A stretch of 64,000 nt of DNA from Rhizobium sp. BK251 (GTDB lineage Bacteria; Pseudomonadota; Alphaproteobacteria; Rhizobiales; Rhizobiaceae), in the NCBI RefSeq assembly GCF_004345245.1, contig NZ_SLUQ01000004.1:434001-498000 (forward strand), written 5' to 3'. Below are positions 45,827 to 55,564 of this stretch, piece after piece. The position numbers and the translations under genes are program-made. Within the stretch, counting starts at the first letter, position 1, and every line of letters starts with the position of its first letter. The notes beneath the pieces are model-generated. The model had not been told where the DNA came from. It saw nothing but the letters and a program-made list of their open reading frames with translations, and did not search any database.

Positions 45827-46849
45827 ATGTATCACCAGGTTGACCATGCTATGCTGCCATCCGTTGCCACAGGGAACCGCGCGATGGACGAAAGCGAGGC
45901 TGACCGGGCGGCGATCCTGGCGGCGATCCGCGCCGAGACGGAGGCCTGGTTGCAACGGGACTTCGAGGCGTGGGCTGACCACTGGGTGCAGTCGCCGCAG
46001 ACCCGCCGTATGGAAGCATGGGCCTCGCTCGGCGTGCGCGTGGACGAGGGGTGGGACCCGATCGCTGCGCGGATCAGGAAGATCGTCGAACGGTTCCCGG
46101 AGAAACACGCTTTCGCGGAGCGCGTCCGCTGGGAAAAGGTTAACGTCGTCGTCGACGGGAACATGGCCTGGGTGACCTACGATCAGATCGGCAGCGACAC
46201 CGGCGAGGATCGAAAGCGCCAGCTTCGGATCCTCCACAGGGTCGACGGCGCCTGGAAGATCGGCTGCATGGTGATGATGGAGTGCACCGTAGAGGAGGCG
46301 AGCTGCCCGTTGATAGAGGTCGATGCCGACGCGCGGGTCCTATGGACGAACCAGCTGGCGCGGGAGCGCATGCGCGACTATCCGGGACTTGTGGTCGCCG
46401 CCGGACGCCTGCGTGCCCGGCGGCGTGAACGCGACGGCGCGCTGCGAGACGCGGTACGCCTTGCTTTCCACGAGTTGCAGAGCCAACGCCCGCTGAACGT
46501 CGTCCCGAAGCAGTCCTGGGCCGTGGCGCTTGGTGAGGATACTGTGGGCGTGCCGCTCTATTGCTGGGTCCTGCTCGAGGATGGCAGGGCGCTTGTCTCT
46601 TTCGGCGACGCCGAGACGGTTGAACGCCGGATCGCCAACGCGCGGGAGGTTTTCAACCTCTCGCCGGCACAGGCCCGGCTCGCTCGCCTGATCGTCGATG
46701 GTCATGACCTCGCAGCCGCCTCGGATCTGCTTGGCGTCAGCGTCAACACGTTGCGCACCCAGTTGCAGCGCATCTTCGACAAGACGGGCGTGCGCAGCCA
46801 GTCCGCCCTGGTCCGCACGCTGCTGAGCACGGAGGCGCCGACCCAATAG
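45827..46849 (+). CDS. LuxR-type regulator with an NTF2/SnoaL-like N-terminal domain
   Basis: 340 residues. The first 130 residues look like an NTF2/SnoaL-type pocket (AWLQRDFEAWADHWVQSPQT, then strands VRWEKVNVVVDGNMAWVTYDQ and RILHRVDGAWKIGCMVMM). A middle segment resembles a PAS-like region (LIEVDADARVLWTNQLARER). The C-terminus is a LuxR-type helix-turn-helix: NLSPAQARLARLIVDGHDL, AASDLLGVSVNTLRTQLQRIF. GAGGTG precedes the ATG. The layout suggests a small-molecule sensor controlling nearby genes; the ligand is unknown. An alternative start is the ATG of MDESEAD 19 codons later. Confidence 0.85.
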   Translation: MYHQVDHAMLPSVATGNRAMDESEADRAAILAAIRAETEAWLQRDFEAWADHWVQSPQTRRMEAWASLGVRVDEGWDPIAARIRKIVERFPEKHAFAERVRWEKVNVVVDGNMAWVTYDQIGSDTGEDRKRQLRILHRVDGAWKIGCMVMMECTVEEASCPLIEVDADARVLWTNQLARERMRDYPGLVVAAGRLRARRRERDGALRDAVRLAFHELQSQRPLNVVPKQSWAVALGEDTVGVPLYCWVLLEDGRALVSFGDAETVERRIANAREVFNLSPAQARLARLIVDGHDLAAASDLLGVSVNTLRTQLQRIFDKTGVRSQSALVRTLLSTEAPTQ

Positions 46850-47230
46850 TCTGGGCCGATGGTTCTGCGGGCATCTGGGCCACGCCAATCTTCCGCGCCT
46901 CGATTTCGCCAGCCCGGTCGGGAGGCCTCCGATCGTCAAGCGCGGCGGCGGCGGCTGAACATGCGGTGGCGGCAGCCTCCGAGGTCCAGGCAGATATCCG
47001 ACAAAAATGAACCGGGACGGCTTGCCTCGCACGAACCCGAATATAGTTACTGCGACGGCATTCGAGCGGAATGCCTGACGCTGGCGCCTCTGCTTCCCCA
47101 GCAAGGCCGGTAGCCACAGCGTTCGTCCGTTCGGCGTTGCCACCTGGCGCGCGACCTGCAGAGAAGCATGGCCCCGAGCTTCGCCGCGTCCGCCGTCCAC
47201 CCACATCCCATCTCACCGAAGGAGTCCCCG
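46850..47230. other. Intergenic region upstream of the soluble formate dehydrogenase gene
   Basis: 381 bases. Open frames on both strands run through it but have Arg/Pro-rich, shadow-like composition. It should contain the fdh promoter; no convincing hexamers or operators were seen. The fdh ribosome site GAAGGAG is at its right end. Confidence 0.5.
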
Positions 47231-48391
47231 ATGGCAAAGATACTTTGCGTCCTTTATCCGGACCCCAAGACCGGTTATCCGCCGAAATACGCCCGCGACG
47301 ACATCCCCGTGATCAGCGTCTATCCGAACGGCCAGACCGTGCCGTCCCCACGCGGAGAGCTCGGCTTCAAGCCCGGCGAACTCATCGGCTGCGTGTCCGG
47401 CGAACTGGGACTGCGACCCTATCTCGAGGCCCACGGCCATGAGCTCATCGTCACCAGCGACAAGGAGGACGCCAACTCGGAATTCGACCGTCATCTGCCG
47501 GACGCCGACGTCGTCATCTCGCAGCCCTTCTGGCCGGCCTATCTGACGGCCGAGCGCATCGCCAAGGCCAGGAAGCTCAAGCTTGCCCTGACCGCCGGCA
47601 TCGGCTCTGACCACGTCGACCTCAAGGCCGCCGCCGAACACGGCATCACCGTTGCCGAGGAAACCTTCTCCAACTCGATCAGCGTCGCCGAGCATGTGGT
47701 GATGATGGTGCTATCGCTGGTGCGCAACTATCTGCCCGCCCATGAGATCGCCAACAAGGGCGGCTGGGATATCGCCGACTGCGTCAGCCGCAGCTACGAC
47801 CTGGAAGGCATGCATTTCGGCACGGTCGGCTCCGGCCGCATCGGCCTTGCCGTCCTGAAGCGGCTGAAGCCCTTCGACGTCCATCTCCACTATCACAGCC
47901 GGCACCACCTCCCGGCCGATGTCGAAAAGGAACTGAACCTCACCTACCACGCGACGCCCCAGGAACTCGTCAAGGTCTGCGACGTCGTCAACCTGCAGAT
48001 GCCGCTCTATCCGTCGACCGAGAAGATGTTCGACGACAGGATGTTTGCCCTGATGAAGCGCGGCACCTACCTGATCAACACCGCCCGTGGCGCCCTTTGC
48101 GACCGCGATGCCGTCGTGCGCGCCCTTGAGAGCGGGCAGCTGGCCGGCTATGCCGGCGATGTCTGGTTCCCGCAGCCCGCACCTGCCGACCATCCCTGGC
48201 GGACGATGCCGAACCAGGGAATGACGCCGCACATGTCGGGCTCCTCGCTTTCCGGACAGGCCCGCTATGCCGCCGGCACATTGGAAATCCTGCAGGACTT
48301 CTTCGAAGGCCGTCCCATACGCCCGGAATACCTCATCGTCGACCGCGGCCAGCTCGCCGGAACCGGTGCTGCGTCCTACAAGTTTACTTGA
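47231..48391 (+). CDS. fdh: Soluble NAD(P)-dependent formate dehydrogenase (D-2-hydroxyacid dehydrogenase family)
   Basis: 386 residues. Closely similar throughout to the Pseudomonas sp. 101 enzyme: substrate-side SQPFWPAYLTAERI, nucleotide-binding VGSGRIGLAVLKRL, catalytic arginine in INTARGALCDRDAV and histidine in GMTPHMSGSSLSGQARYAAG. It oxidises formate to CO2 in the cytosol without metals. In the cofactor loop the sequence is HYHSRHHLP, where NAD-specific enzymes have an aspartate (HYTDRHRLP), so NADP+ may be accepted. GAAGGAG precedes the ATG. A second formate-oxidising enzyme besides FdoGHI in the same window. Confidence 0.95.
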   Translation: MAKILCVLYPDPKTGYPPKYARDDIPVISVYPNGQTVPSPRGELGFKPGELIGCVSGELGLRPYLEAHGHELIVTSDKEDANSEFDRHLPDADVVISQPFWPAYLTAERIAKARKLKLALTAGIGSDHVDLKAAAEHGITVAEETFSNSISVAEHVVMMVLSLVRNYLPAHEIANKGGWDIADCVSRSYDLEGMHFGTVGSGRIGLAVLKRLKPFDVHLHYHSRHHLPADVEKELNLTYHATPQELVKVCDVVNLQMPLYPSTEKMFDDRMFALMKRGTYLINTARGALCDRDAVVRALESGQLAGYAGDVWFPQPAPADHPWRTMPNQGMTPHMSGSSLSGQARYAAGTLEILQDFFEGRPIRPEYLIVDRGQLAGTGAASYKFT

Positions 48392-48452
48392 CGCATCTGC
48401 CGTCGCGCGCCAGCTCGCGGCACAATCGACACATATGATGGTAGAGAGCTTA

Positions 48453-48542
48453 TGGCGGAGAGGGTGGGATTTGAACCCACGATGCCCTTGCAGGCATGCC
48501 GCATTTCGAGTGCGGTGCATTCGACCACTCTGCCACCTCTCC
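48453..48542 (-). tRNA. tRNA-Ser (anticodon CGA)
   Basis: 90 bases with an encoded CCA. Acceptor stem GGAGAGG/CCTCTCC with G discriminator, anticodon stem CCGCA/TGCGG with loop CTCGAAA (anticodon CGA, reads UCG), a long class II variable arm (CATGCCTGCAAGGGCATC) and T arm GTGGGTTCAAATCCCAC. It marks the boundary between accessory genes on the left and the core ribosomal/obgE block on the right; serine tRNAs are common integration sites. Confidence 0.97.
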
Positions 48543-48846
48543 GCAGTCTTTGGTCGGCGCTTGTTCGGCGCGGGCGTTTCCTTAGCGATCAAACGACGGA
48601 CTGGCAAGACGAAATTGTAACGATGTCATGCTTTTGCCTTGACAGTTTTTTGCCGCTCACGTATCTCGGCTCGGCAATAGACGTGGATCACTCCGCGCCT
48701 GCTTGCCTCGCGCTCGTGCGAGGCCTCACCGGCAGACTTGTTTCGAAGCATCAACTCTTTGGAATTTCTGCTTAACTTCGACTGATAAAAAGACGGACGC
48801 TTGCCTTCCGGCGAGCAGATCCGGATCGAACATGAAAGGAAAAGAT
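48543..48846 (+). promoter_or_regulatory. rplU-rpmA promoter and leader
   Basis: About 300 bases without a gene. A promoter candidate is TTGACA at 48639-48644 and TATCTC at 48662-48667 with 17 bases between. The leader of about 170 bases contains a hairpin with 7-bp stem, GCCTCGC (48705-48711) with GCGAGGC (48718-48724). Ribosomal-protein leaders often bind their own product; whether this one does is not known. Confidence 0.55.
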
Positions 48847-49164
48847 ATGTTCGCAGTCATCAAGACCGGCGGTAAGCAGTACCGTGTGGCGGCAAACGAC
48901 GTGCTGACCATCGAGAAGCTTGAAGCCACCGCTGGCGACTCCATCGAATTTACCGAAGTCCTCGTTATCGGCGAAGGCGCCGACGCTGCGATCGGTGCTC
49001 CCTTCGTCAAGGGCGCTTCCGTCAAGGCAGAAGTGGTCGAGCATAACCGCGACAAGAAGGTCATCGCCTTCAAGAAGCGGCGCCGCCAGAACTCGAAGCG
49101 TTCGCGCGGCCATCGCCAGCACCACACTGTCGTCCGTATCACGGACATCGTGGCTGCCAAGTAA
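48847..49164 (+). CDS. rplU: 50S ribosomal protein L21
   Basis: 105 residues, normal length. Starts [18 protein letters not shown], with the basic RNA-binding stretch [17 protein letters not shown] and the terminal VVRITDI typical of L21. AGGA lies a short distance before the ATG. It begins the rplU-rpmA operon, 37 bases before rpmA. A few extra in-frame codons upstream (MKGKD) are not part of the family. Confidence 0.98.
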   Translation: MFAVIKTGGKQYRVAANDVLTIEKLEATAGDSIEFTEVLVIGEGADAAIGAPFVKGASVKAEVVEHNRDKKVIAFKKRRRQNSKRSRGHRQHHTVVRITDIVAAK

Positions 49165-49201
49165 TCGATCACGGGATTTCAGGGTTTAAAGGAGAACACC
49201 A

Positions 49202-49471
49202 ATGGCACACAAAAAAGCTGGCGGTTCGTCGCGCAACGGTCGTGATTCCGAATCCAAGCGCCTTGGCGTGAAGAAGTTCGGCGGCGAAGCCGTCATCGCA
49301 GGCAACATCATCGTGCGTCAGCGCGGTACGCAGTGGCATCCGGGCGCCAATGTCGGCCTCGGCAAGGACCACACCATTTTTGCGCTTGCGGCCGGCAATG
49401 TGAACTACCGTACGAAGGCCAATGGCCGCGTGTACGTGTCTGTAATGCCGAAAGCCGAAGCAGCGGAATAA
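49202..49471 (+). CDS. rpmA: 50S ribosomal protein L27
   Basis: 89 residues. Starts [20 protein letters not shown] directly, with LGVKKFGGE and [20 protein letters not shown], all diagnostic of L27. The N-terminal tail reaches into the peptidyl transferase centre. AAAGGAG precedes the ATG. Followed by a strong bidirectional terminator. Confidence 0.99.
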   Translation: MAHKKAGGSSRNGRDSESKRLGVKKFGGEAVIAGNIIVRQRGTQWHPGANVGLGKDHTIFALAAGNVNYRTKANGRVYVSVMPKAEAAE

Positions 49472-49535
49472 GCCGGTAGCGCTTTAAAACAGCCGGCGTC
49501 TCATCGACCCGGCTGGCCATACCAGGTTCAGTCAG

Positions 49536-49571
49536 AAAAAAGGGGAGATGGGGCGCCATCTTCCCTTTTTT
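49536..49571 (+). terminator. Rho-independent terminator after rpmA
   Basis: AAAAAAGGGGAGATGG pairs with CCATCTTCCCTTTTTT over 16 positions (one G-U) around a GGCG loop. The A-run and T-run make it usable from both directions. It ends the rplU-rpmA transcript. Confidence 0.92.
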
Positions 49572-49597
49572 CTTGTCCAACGAAGGAGGACTGAACC

Positions 49598-50233
49598 ATG
49601 CAAGGCGAAATGTTGAGGGAAGACCAATCACGGTCTCCCAAGGAACGGCTGAGGCCGGAGCGGTTAAGGACCGATTGCCCTGTCTTATTATCGGAAAGGC
49701 TCGTCTTGCGCGCGCCCCACGAGGAAGACATCGACGCCCTTTCCCATCTCGCCAACAACGCCAAAGTCGCCACAATGGTATCGCGCATGCCGCACCCATA
49801 TACCGCCAATGATGCTGCCGACTTCGTGCGTCGCACGAAAAATGGCGGGATCGGCAAGTGCGTCTATGCGATTACCAAGGCCGAAAACGGTGCCTTCATG
49901 GGCTGCTGCGGCGTTGAGCCGCTTGCGGACCAGCAGACAGTCGAGATCGGTTACTGGCTCGGCGAGCCCTTCTGGAACAAGGGCTACATGACGGAAGCGG
50001 CGCATGCGCTGGTCGACATGGTCTTCCGCACACGGGAGCAGGTCGAGCAGATCGATGCCCGTTGCCGGGTGATGAACGTCGCCTCGCGGCGCGTCATCCA
50101 GAAGTGCGGCTTCCAATTCCAGGGTTCCGGGCTGGCGGCGTCACTCGCGCTTGCCAGCAACGTGCCGGTGGAATGGTACCGGCTCGACCGCAAGACCTGG
50201 ATGTCGTTGAGAAGCTGGGGGAGCATGTCATGA
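49598..50233 (+). CDS. GNAT-family N-acetyltransferase (RimJ/RimL-like)
   Basis: 211 residues. After about 30 variable residues comes LLSERLVLRAPHEEDIDAL, the usual start of RimJ/RimL-type enzymes; EIGYWLGEPFWNKGYMTEAAHALVD gives the acetyl-CoA-binding loop (W-x-K/R-G-Y). The enzyme acetylates an amino group of a protein or small molecule. GAAGGAGG precedes the ATG. The stop overlaps the start of a second, paralogous acetyltransferase gene (ATGA). This pair between rpmA and obgE is, as far as I recall, common in rhizobia. Confidence 0.92.
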   Translation: MQGEMLREDQSRSPKERLRPERLRTDCPVLLSERLVLRAPHEEDIDALSHLANNAKVATMVSRMPHPYTANDAADFVRRTKNGGIGKCVYAITKAENGAFMGCCGVEPLADQQTVEIGYWLGEPFWNKGYMTEAAHALVDMVFRTREQVEQIDARCRVMNVASRRVIQKCGFQFQGSGLAASLALASNVPVEWYRLDRKTWMSLRSWGSMS

Positions 50234-50817
50234 GTACGGCTCTCCTCCAGCGGAAGCAGTCAAGGCCGCCTTCGGTCGGCCCCTGCCCGGTCATCTCGAC
50301 GGCACGGCTGACGCTGCGTCCGCACCGCCTCGGCGATGCGGACTGCATCGCCGAAACGCTGTCGGACTTTGCCGTTACTCGGATGTTGAGCCGCGTGCCG
50401 GCACCCTACGACCGGCAGGATGCGCTCGATTGGCTCGTCCCGCGGGCAGCCGGGGTCACCAGCGACTGGGCGCTTGCCATCACGGCTGGCGACGATGTCC
50501 ACATCGGCCTCGTCGCCATCGAACTCCGGCACGGCCGCTGGCATCTCGGCTACTGGCTGAACCGCTACTACTGGGGCCGCGGCTACATGACCGAGGCAGC
50601 ACTGGCCGCCCTGGAGCGCTTTTCCCGGCGGATGCCGGATACCGTGGTGCATTCGGGCGTCTTTGCCGACAACCAGGCTTCCCTGAAAATCCAGGAAAGG
50701 CTCGGTTTTCGGATCACCGGCTGCGGCGAGATCTACAGCTTCTCGCGCAACACCATGGTTCCTCATATCGAGACCATGCTGCGGCCGGGGACGCTGCGCC
50801 AGCAGCAGGCCGCATGA
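50230..50817 (+). CDS. GNAT-family N-acetyltransferase, paralogue of the preceding gene
   Basis: 195 residues. Same architecture as its neighbour: VISTARLTLRPHRLGDADCI near the start and HLGYWLNRYYWGRGYMTEAALAAL as the acetyl-CoA loop; FADNQASLKIQERLGFRI is the conserved end. The ATG at 50230 overlaps the preceding TGA, so the pair is coupled. Substrate unknown. A terminator-like hairpin follows 16 bases after the stop. Confidence 0.92.
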   Translation: MSTALLQRKQSRPPSVGPCPVISTARLTLRPHRLGDADCIAETLSDFAVTRMLSRVPAPYDRQDALDWLVPRAAGVTSDWALAITAGDDVHIGLVAIELRHGRWHLGYWLNRYYWGRGYMTEAALAALERFSRRMPDTVVHSGVFADNQASLKIQERLGFRITGCGEIYSFSRNTMVPHIETMLRPGTLRQQQAA

Positions 50818-50832
50818 GACCATGAACGAAAG

Positions 50833-50862
50833 GAGACATCGCCGCATCGCCGGCGATGTCTC
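50833..50862 (+). terminator. Terminator-like hairpin after the acetyltransferase pair
   Basis: GAGACATCGCC and GGCGATGTCTC form a perfect 11-bp stem around an 8-base loop, shortly after the stop of the second acetyltransferase gene. No U-run follows, so termination may be partial. Confidence 0.5.
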
Positions 50863-50972
50863 AGCCTGGCGAATTTGCCATCAAGACCGAAGCTGCGCCC
50901 TATGTTATAGCTCGCGCAATTCGCGATAGTCTTTGACCTCCTTGCTGCACGGCGATATCGAGGCGAAGCTGA

Positions 50973-53231
<2,259 letters not shown>

Positions 53232-53239
<8 letters not shown>

Positions 53240-54515
53240 TGCCGTCGCGCAGAGCCCCGACATTGACGCCCTGATGAACGATATCGGCCGCAAGGCACGG
53301 GCCGCCGCGCGACCGCTGGCCTTCGCCTCTACCGAAAGCAAGAACAAGGCCCTGCATGCCATGGCCGATGCCATCCTGGCTCACAAGGACCGGATACTTG
53401 CTGAGAACGCCCGGGATCTCAAGGACATGGAGGGCACGGATACACTCGCCTCCTTCATCGATCGCCTGACCCTCAACGACAAGCGCATCGCCGAGATGGC
53501 CGAAGGAATCCGCACCATCGCCTCGCTGAAAGACCCTGTCGGCGAGGTTATTGCCGCCTGGGATCGACCGAATGGCCTAAAGATCGAGCGCATCCGCACG
53601 CCGCTCGGCGTGATCGGCGTCATCTTCGAAAGCCGGCCGAACGTCACGGCGGACGCAGGCGCGCTTTGCCTCAAGGCAGGCAATGCCGCCATCCTGCGCT
53701 GCGGCAGCGATTCCAGCCGCTCATCGCGTGCTATCCATGCCTGCCTCGTCGAGGGACTGAAGGCGGCCGGCCTTCCAGAGCACGCCATCCAGCTCGTTCC
53801 GGTGACCGATCGTGCGGCGGTCGGCGCCATGCTGCGCGGCCTTGAGGGTGCAATCGACGTCATCGTGCCGCGCGGCGGCAAGAGCCTTGTCGCCCGCGTG
53901 CAGAACGAGGCCCGCGTTCCCGTCTTTGCCCATCTGGAAGGCCTTTGCCACGTCTATGTCGATGCATCCGCCGATCTCGACATGGCGAAGAAGATCATCG
54001 TCAATGCCAAGATGCGCCGCACCGGCGTCTGCGGATCCGCCGAGACGCTCCTGATCGACAGCGCGGCTATCGGGACCCACCTCCTGCCGCTCGTTACGGT
54101 GCTGACGGATGCCGGATGCGAGGTGCGCGCATCCGCGACCGTCCTCAAGGTGCTGCCGGGGCTGAAGCCCGCAACAGAGGAAGACTGGTCGACCGAATAT
54201 CTCGACGCGATCATCTCCGTTGCCGTCGTCGACGGCATTTCCGGCGCCATCGCCCACATCCAGAAATATTCCTCGAGCCATACCGAGGCGGTGATCGCCG
54301 AGGATCCGAAGGTGGTCGAGCGTTTCTTTACGGAGATCGATTCGGCAATCCTGCTTCACAACGCTTCCACCCAGTTCGCCGATGGCGGCGAGTTCGGCAT
54401 GGGAGCGGAAATCGGCATCGCCACCGGCAAGATGCATGCGCGCGGGCCGGTCGGCGTCGAACAGCTGACCTCGTTCAAGTACCGCGTGCACGGCACCGGC
54501 CAGACCCGACCCTGA
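53232..54515 (+). CDS. proA: Gamma-glutamyl phosphate reductase
   Basis: 427 residues. Aldehyde dehydrogenase fold: substrate region [34 protein letters not shown], and catalytic cysteine in [15 protein letters not shown]. It reduces glutamyl phosphate with NADPH to glutamate semialdehyde, which cyclises toward proline. The ATG overlaps proB by eight bases. Normal length for the family; nadD follows after seven bases. Confidence 0.98.
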
Positions 54516-54522
54516 CGCTCCC

Positions 54523-55170
54523 ATGCAAGAGGTCCCTCGCCGCTATCTACGCATGCCCCATGCCGAACGCGGTATGGTGGTCGGCCTATTCGGCGGATCC
54601 TTCAATCCGCCGCATGCCGGCCATGCGCTCGTCGCTGAAATCGCGATCCGCCGCCTGGGGCTCGACCAGCTCTGGTGGATGGTCACGCCCGGCAATCCGC
54701 TGAAGAGCCGCAGTCATCTGGCCCCGCTTGCCGAGCGGATCGCGCTCAGCAAGGAGCTGGCGAGAAATCCGCGCATCAAGGTGACGGCCTTCGAGGCGGC
54801 GTTCGGCGTCACCTACACCGCCGATACGCTGGTGAGGGTGAAGGCGCGGAACCCGCAGGTCCGCTTCATCTGGATCATGGGCGCCGACAGCCTCGGCTCC
54901 TTCCACAAATGGCAACGGTGGCAGGAGATCGCCCGCACCTTTCCGATCGCCGTCATCGACCGGCCCAGGTCGACGCTTTCCTTCCTGTCCGCCAAGATGG
55001 CGAAGACCTTCGATTTCGCCCGGGTCGACGAGGAGGATGCGCAAATTCTCTGGAAGAAAAAGGCGCCGGCCTGGACCTTCATCCACGGCCCGCGATCGGC
55101 CCTGAGTTCGACGGAACTGCGCGATGCCAAGGCGACAGGCAAGCCCGGCATGCGCCCGGCCGCGGAATAG
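54523..55170 (+). CDS. nadD: Nicotinate-nucleotide adenylyltransferase
   Basis: 215 residues. The nucleotidyltransferase signature GLFGGSFNPPHAGHALVAE includes the HxGH motif, and ALSSTELRD is the ISSTxxR-type motif near the C-terminus. WWMVTPGNPLKS and RFIWIMGADSLGSFHKWQRW are typical of NadD. It adenylylates nicotinate mononucleotide in NAD synthesis. The start could also be the ATG of MPHAERG ten codons later. In this group rsfS usually follows closely, but here 7.2 kb intervene. Confidence 0.96.
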   Translation: MQEVPRRYLRMPHAERGMVVGLFGGSFNPPHAGHALVAEIAIRRLGLDQLWWMVTPGNPLKSRSHLAPLAERIALSKELARNPRIKVTAFEAAFGVTYTADTLVRVKARNPQVRFIWIMGADSLGSFHKWQRWQEIARTFPIAVIDRPRSTLSFLSAKMAKTFDFARVDEEDAQILWKKKAPAWTFIHGPRSALSSTELRDAKATGKPGMRPAAE

Positions 55171-55217
55171 CAAGCTTCAAAACAGCTGGGTCAGAAAAAT
55201 GAAGCCCCCGGAATGGG

Positions 55218-55249
55218 AAAAGCCCGACGGGGGAGGATCCGTCGGGCTT
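55218..55249 (-). terminator. Rho-independent terminator of the small RNA
   Basis: An 11-bp stem AAGCCCGACGG/CCGTCGGGCTT with loop ATCCTCCC on the minus strand, followed by TTTT. It also lies 49 bases after the convergent nadD gene, where its stem could slow plus-strand transcription, though no U-run exists in that direction. Confidence 0.85.
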
Positions 55250-55346
55250 CAAACCTGATCGGTAACTGGGAGGAGGAGTGTTACCGATCCAATCAAAGCG
55301 GCTTTGGGAGGAGGAGATCGCCGCTTCGATGATTTTGTTTTACCAG
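55218..55346 (-). ncRNA. Small RNA with three CCUCCUCCC-type loops (cuckoo / alpha-r14 family)
   Basis: On the minus strand three hairpins follow one another. (1) AAGCGGC/GCCGCTT at 55326-55296, with CTCCTCCTCCC in a 17-base loop. (2) GATCGGTAAC/GTTACCGATC at 55289-55257, a perfect 10-bp stem with ACTCCTCCTCCCA as the loop. (3) The terminator AAGCCCGACGG/CCGTCGGGCTT at 55249-55220, with ATCCTCCC as the loop, then TTTT. The exposed CCUCCUCCC loops are anti-Shine-Dalgarno motifs as in the cuckoo RNAs (CcsR of Rhodobacter, Smr14C of Sinorhizobium). The 5' end is estimated from a TATCAT -10-like box at 55359-55354 and is uncertain. It lies downstream of the condensation-protein gene on the same strand. 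Confidence 0.87.
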
Positions 55347-55564
55347 AATTTGTATGATAATAAACCGCTCATACTGCAATGCAGCAATGCGCCGGATGCA
55401 ATCCTGGTATTTGGCTGTGCCCAAAAATTCTGCTTTCGAGGGACAGGCGGCCGCATCTGCGCACATCCGATGCGCCCTGGAGCCTCTCTGGCGTTCTCCA
55501 TCATATCCATGGCTGCTGCCAATACTGTCCAAGGAGCTCGCTCTCGACTTGAGCCGCCGTTTCA
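55347..55564. other. Region between the small RNA and the condensation-protein gene
   Basis: About 220 bases (394 bases without a protein gene in total between nadD and the condensation-protein stop). It should contain the sRNA promoter; TATCAT on the minus strand at 55359-55354 is the best -10 candidate, without a good -35 at the usual distance. No gene seen. Confidence 0.4.

Noticed and set aside
46340..47206. 288-codon minus-strand open frame across the gap before fdh
   Set aside because: Mostly antisense to the LuxR-type gene and rich in Arg/Pro; no family features.
55218..55330. Plus-strand RNA with GGAGGAGG loops
   Set aside because: The U-run of the terminator exists only on the minus strand, and the CCUCCUCCC loop family is defined in that orientation.
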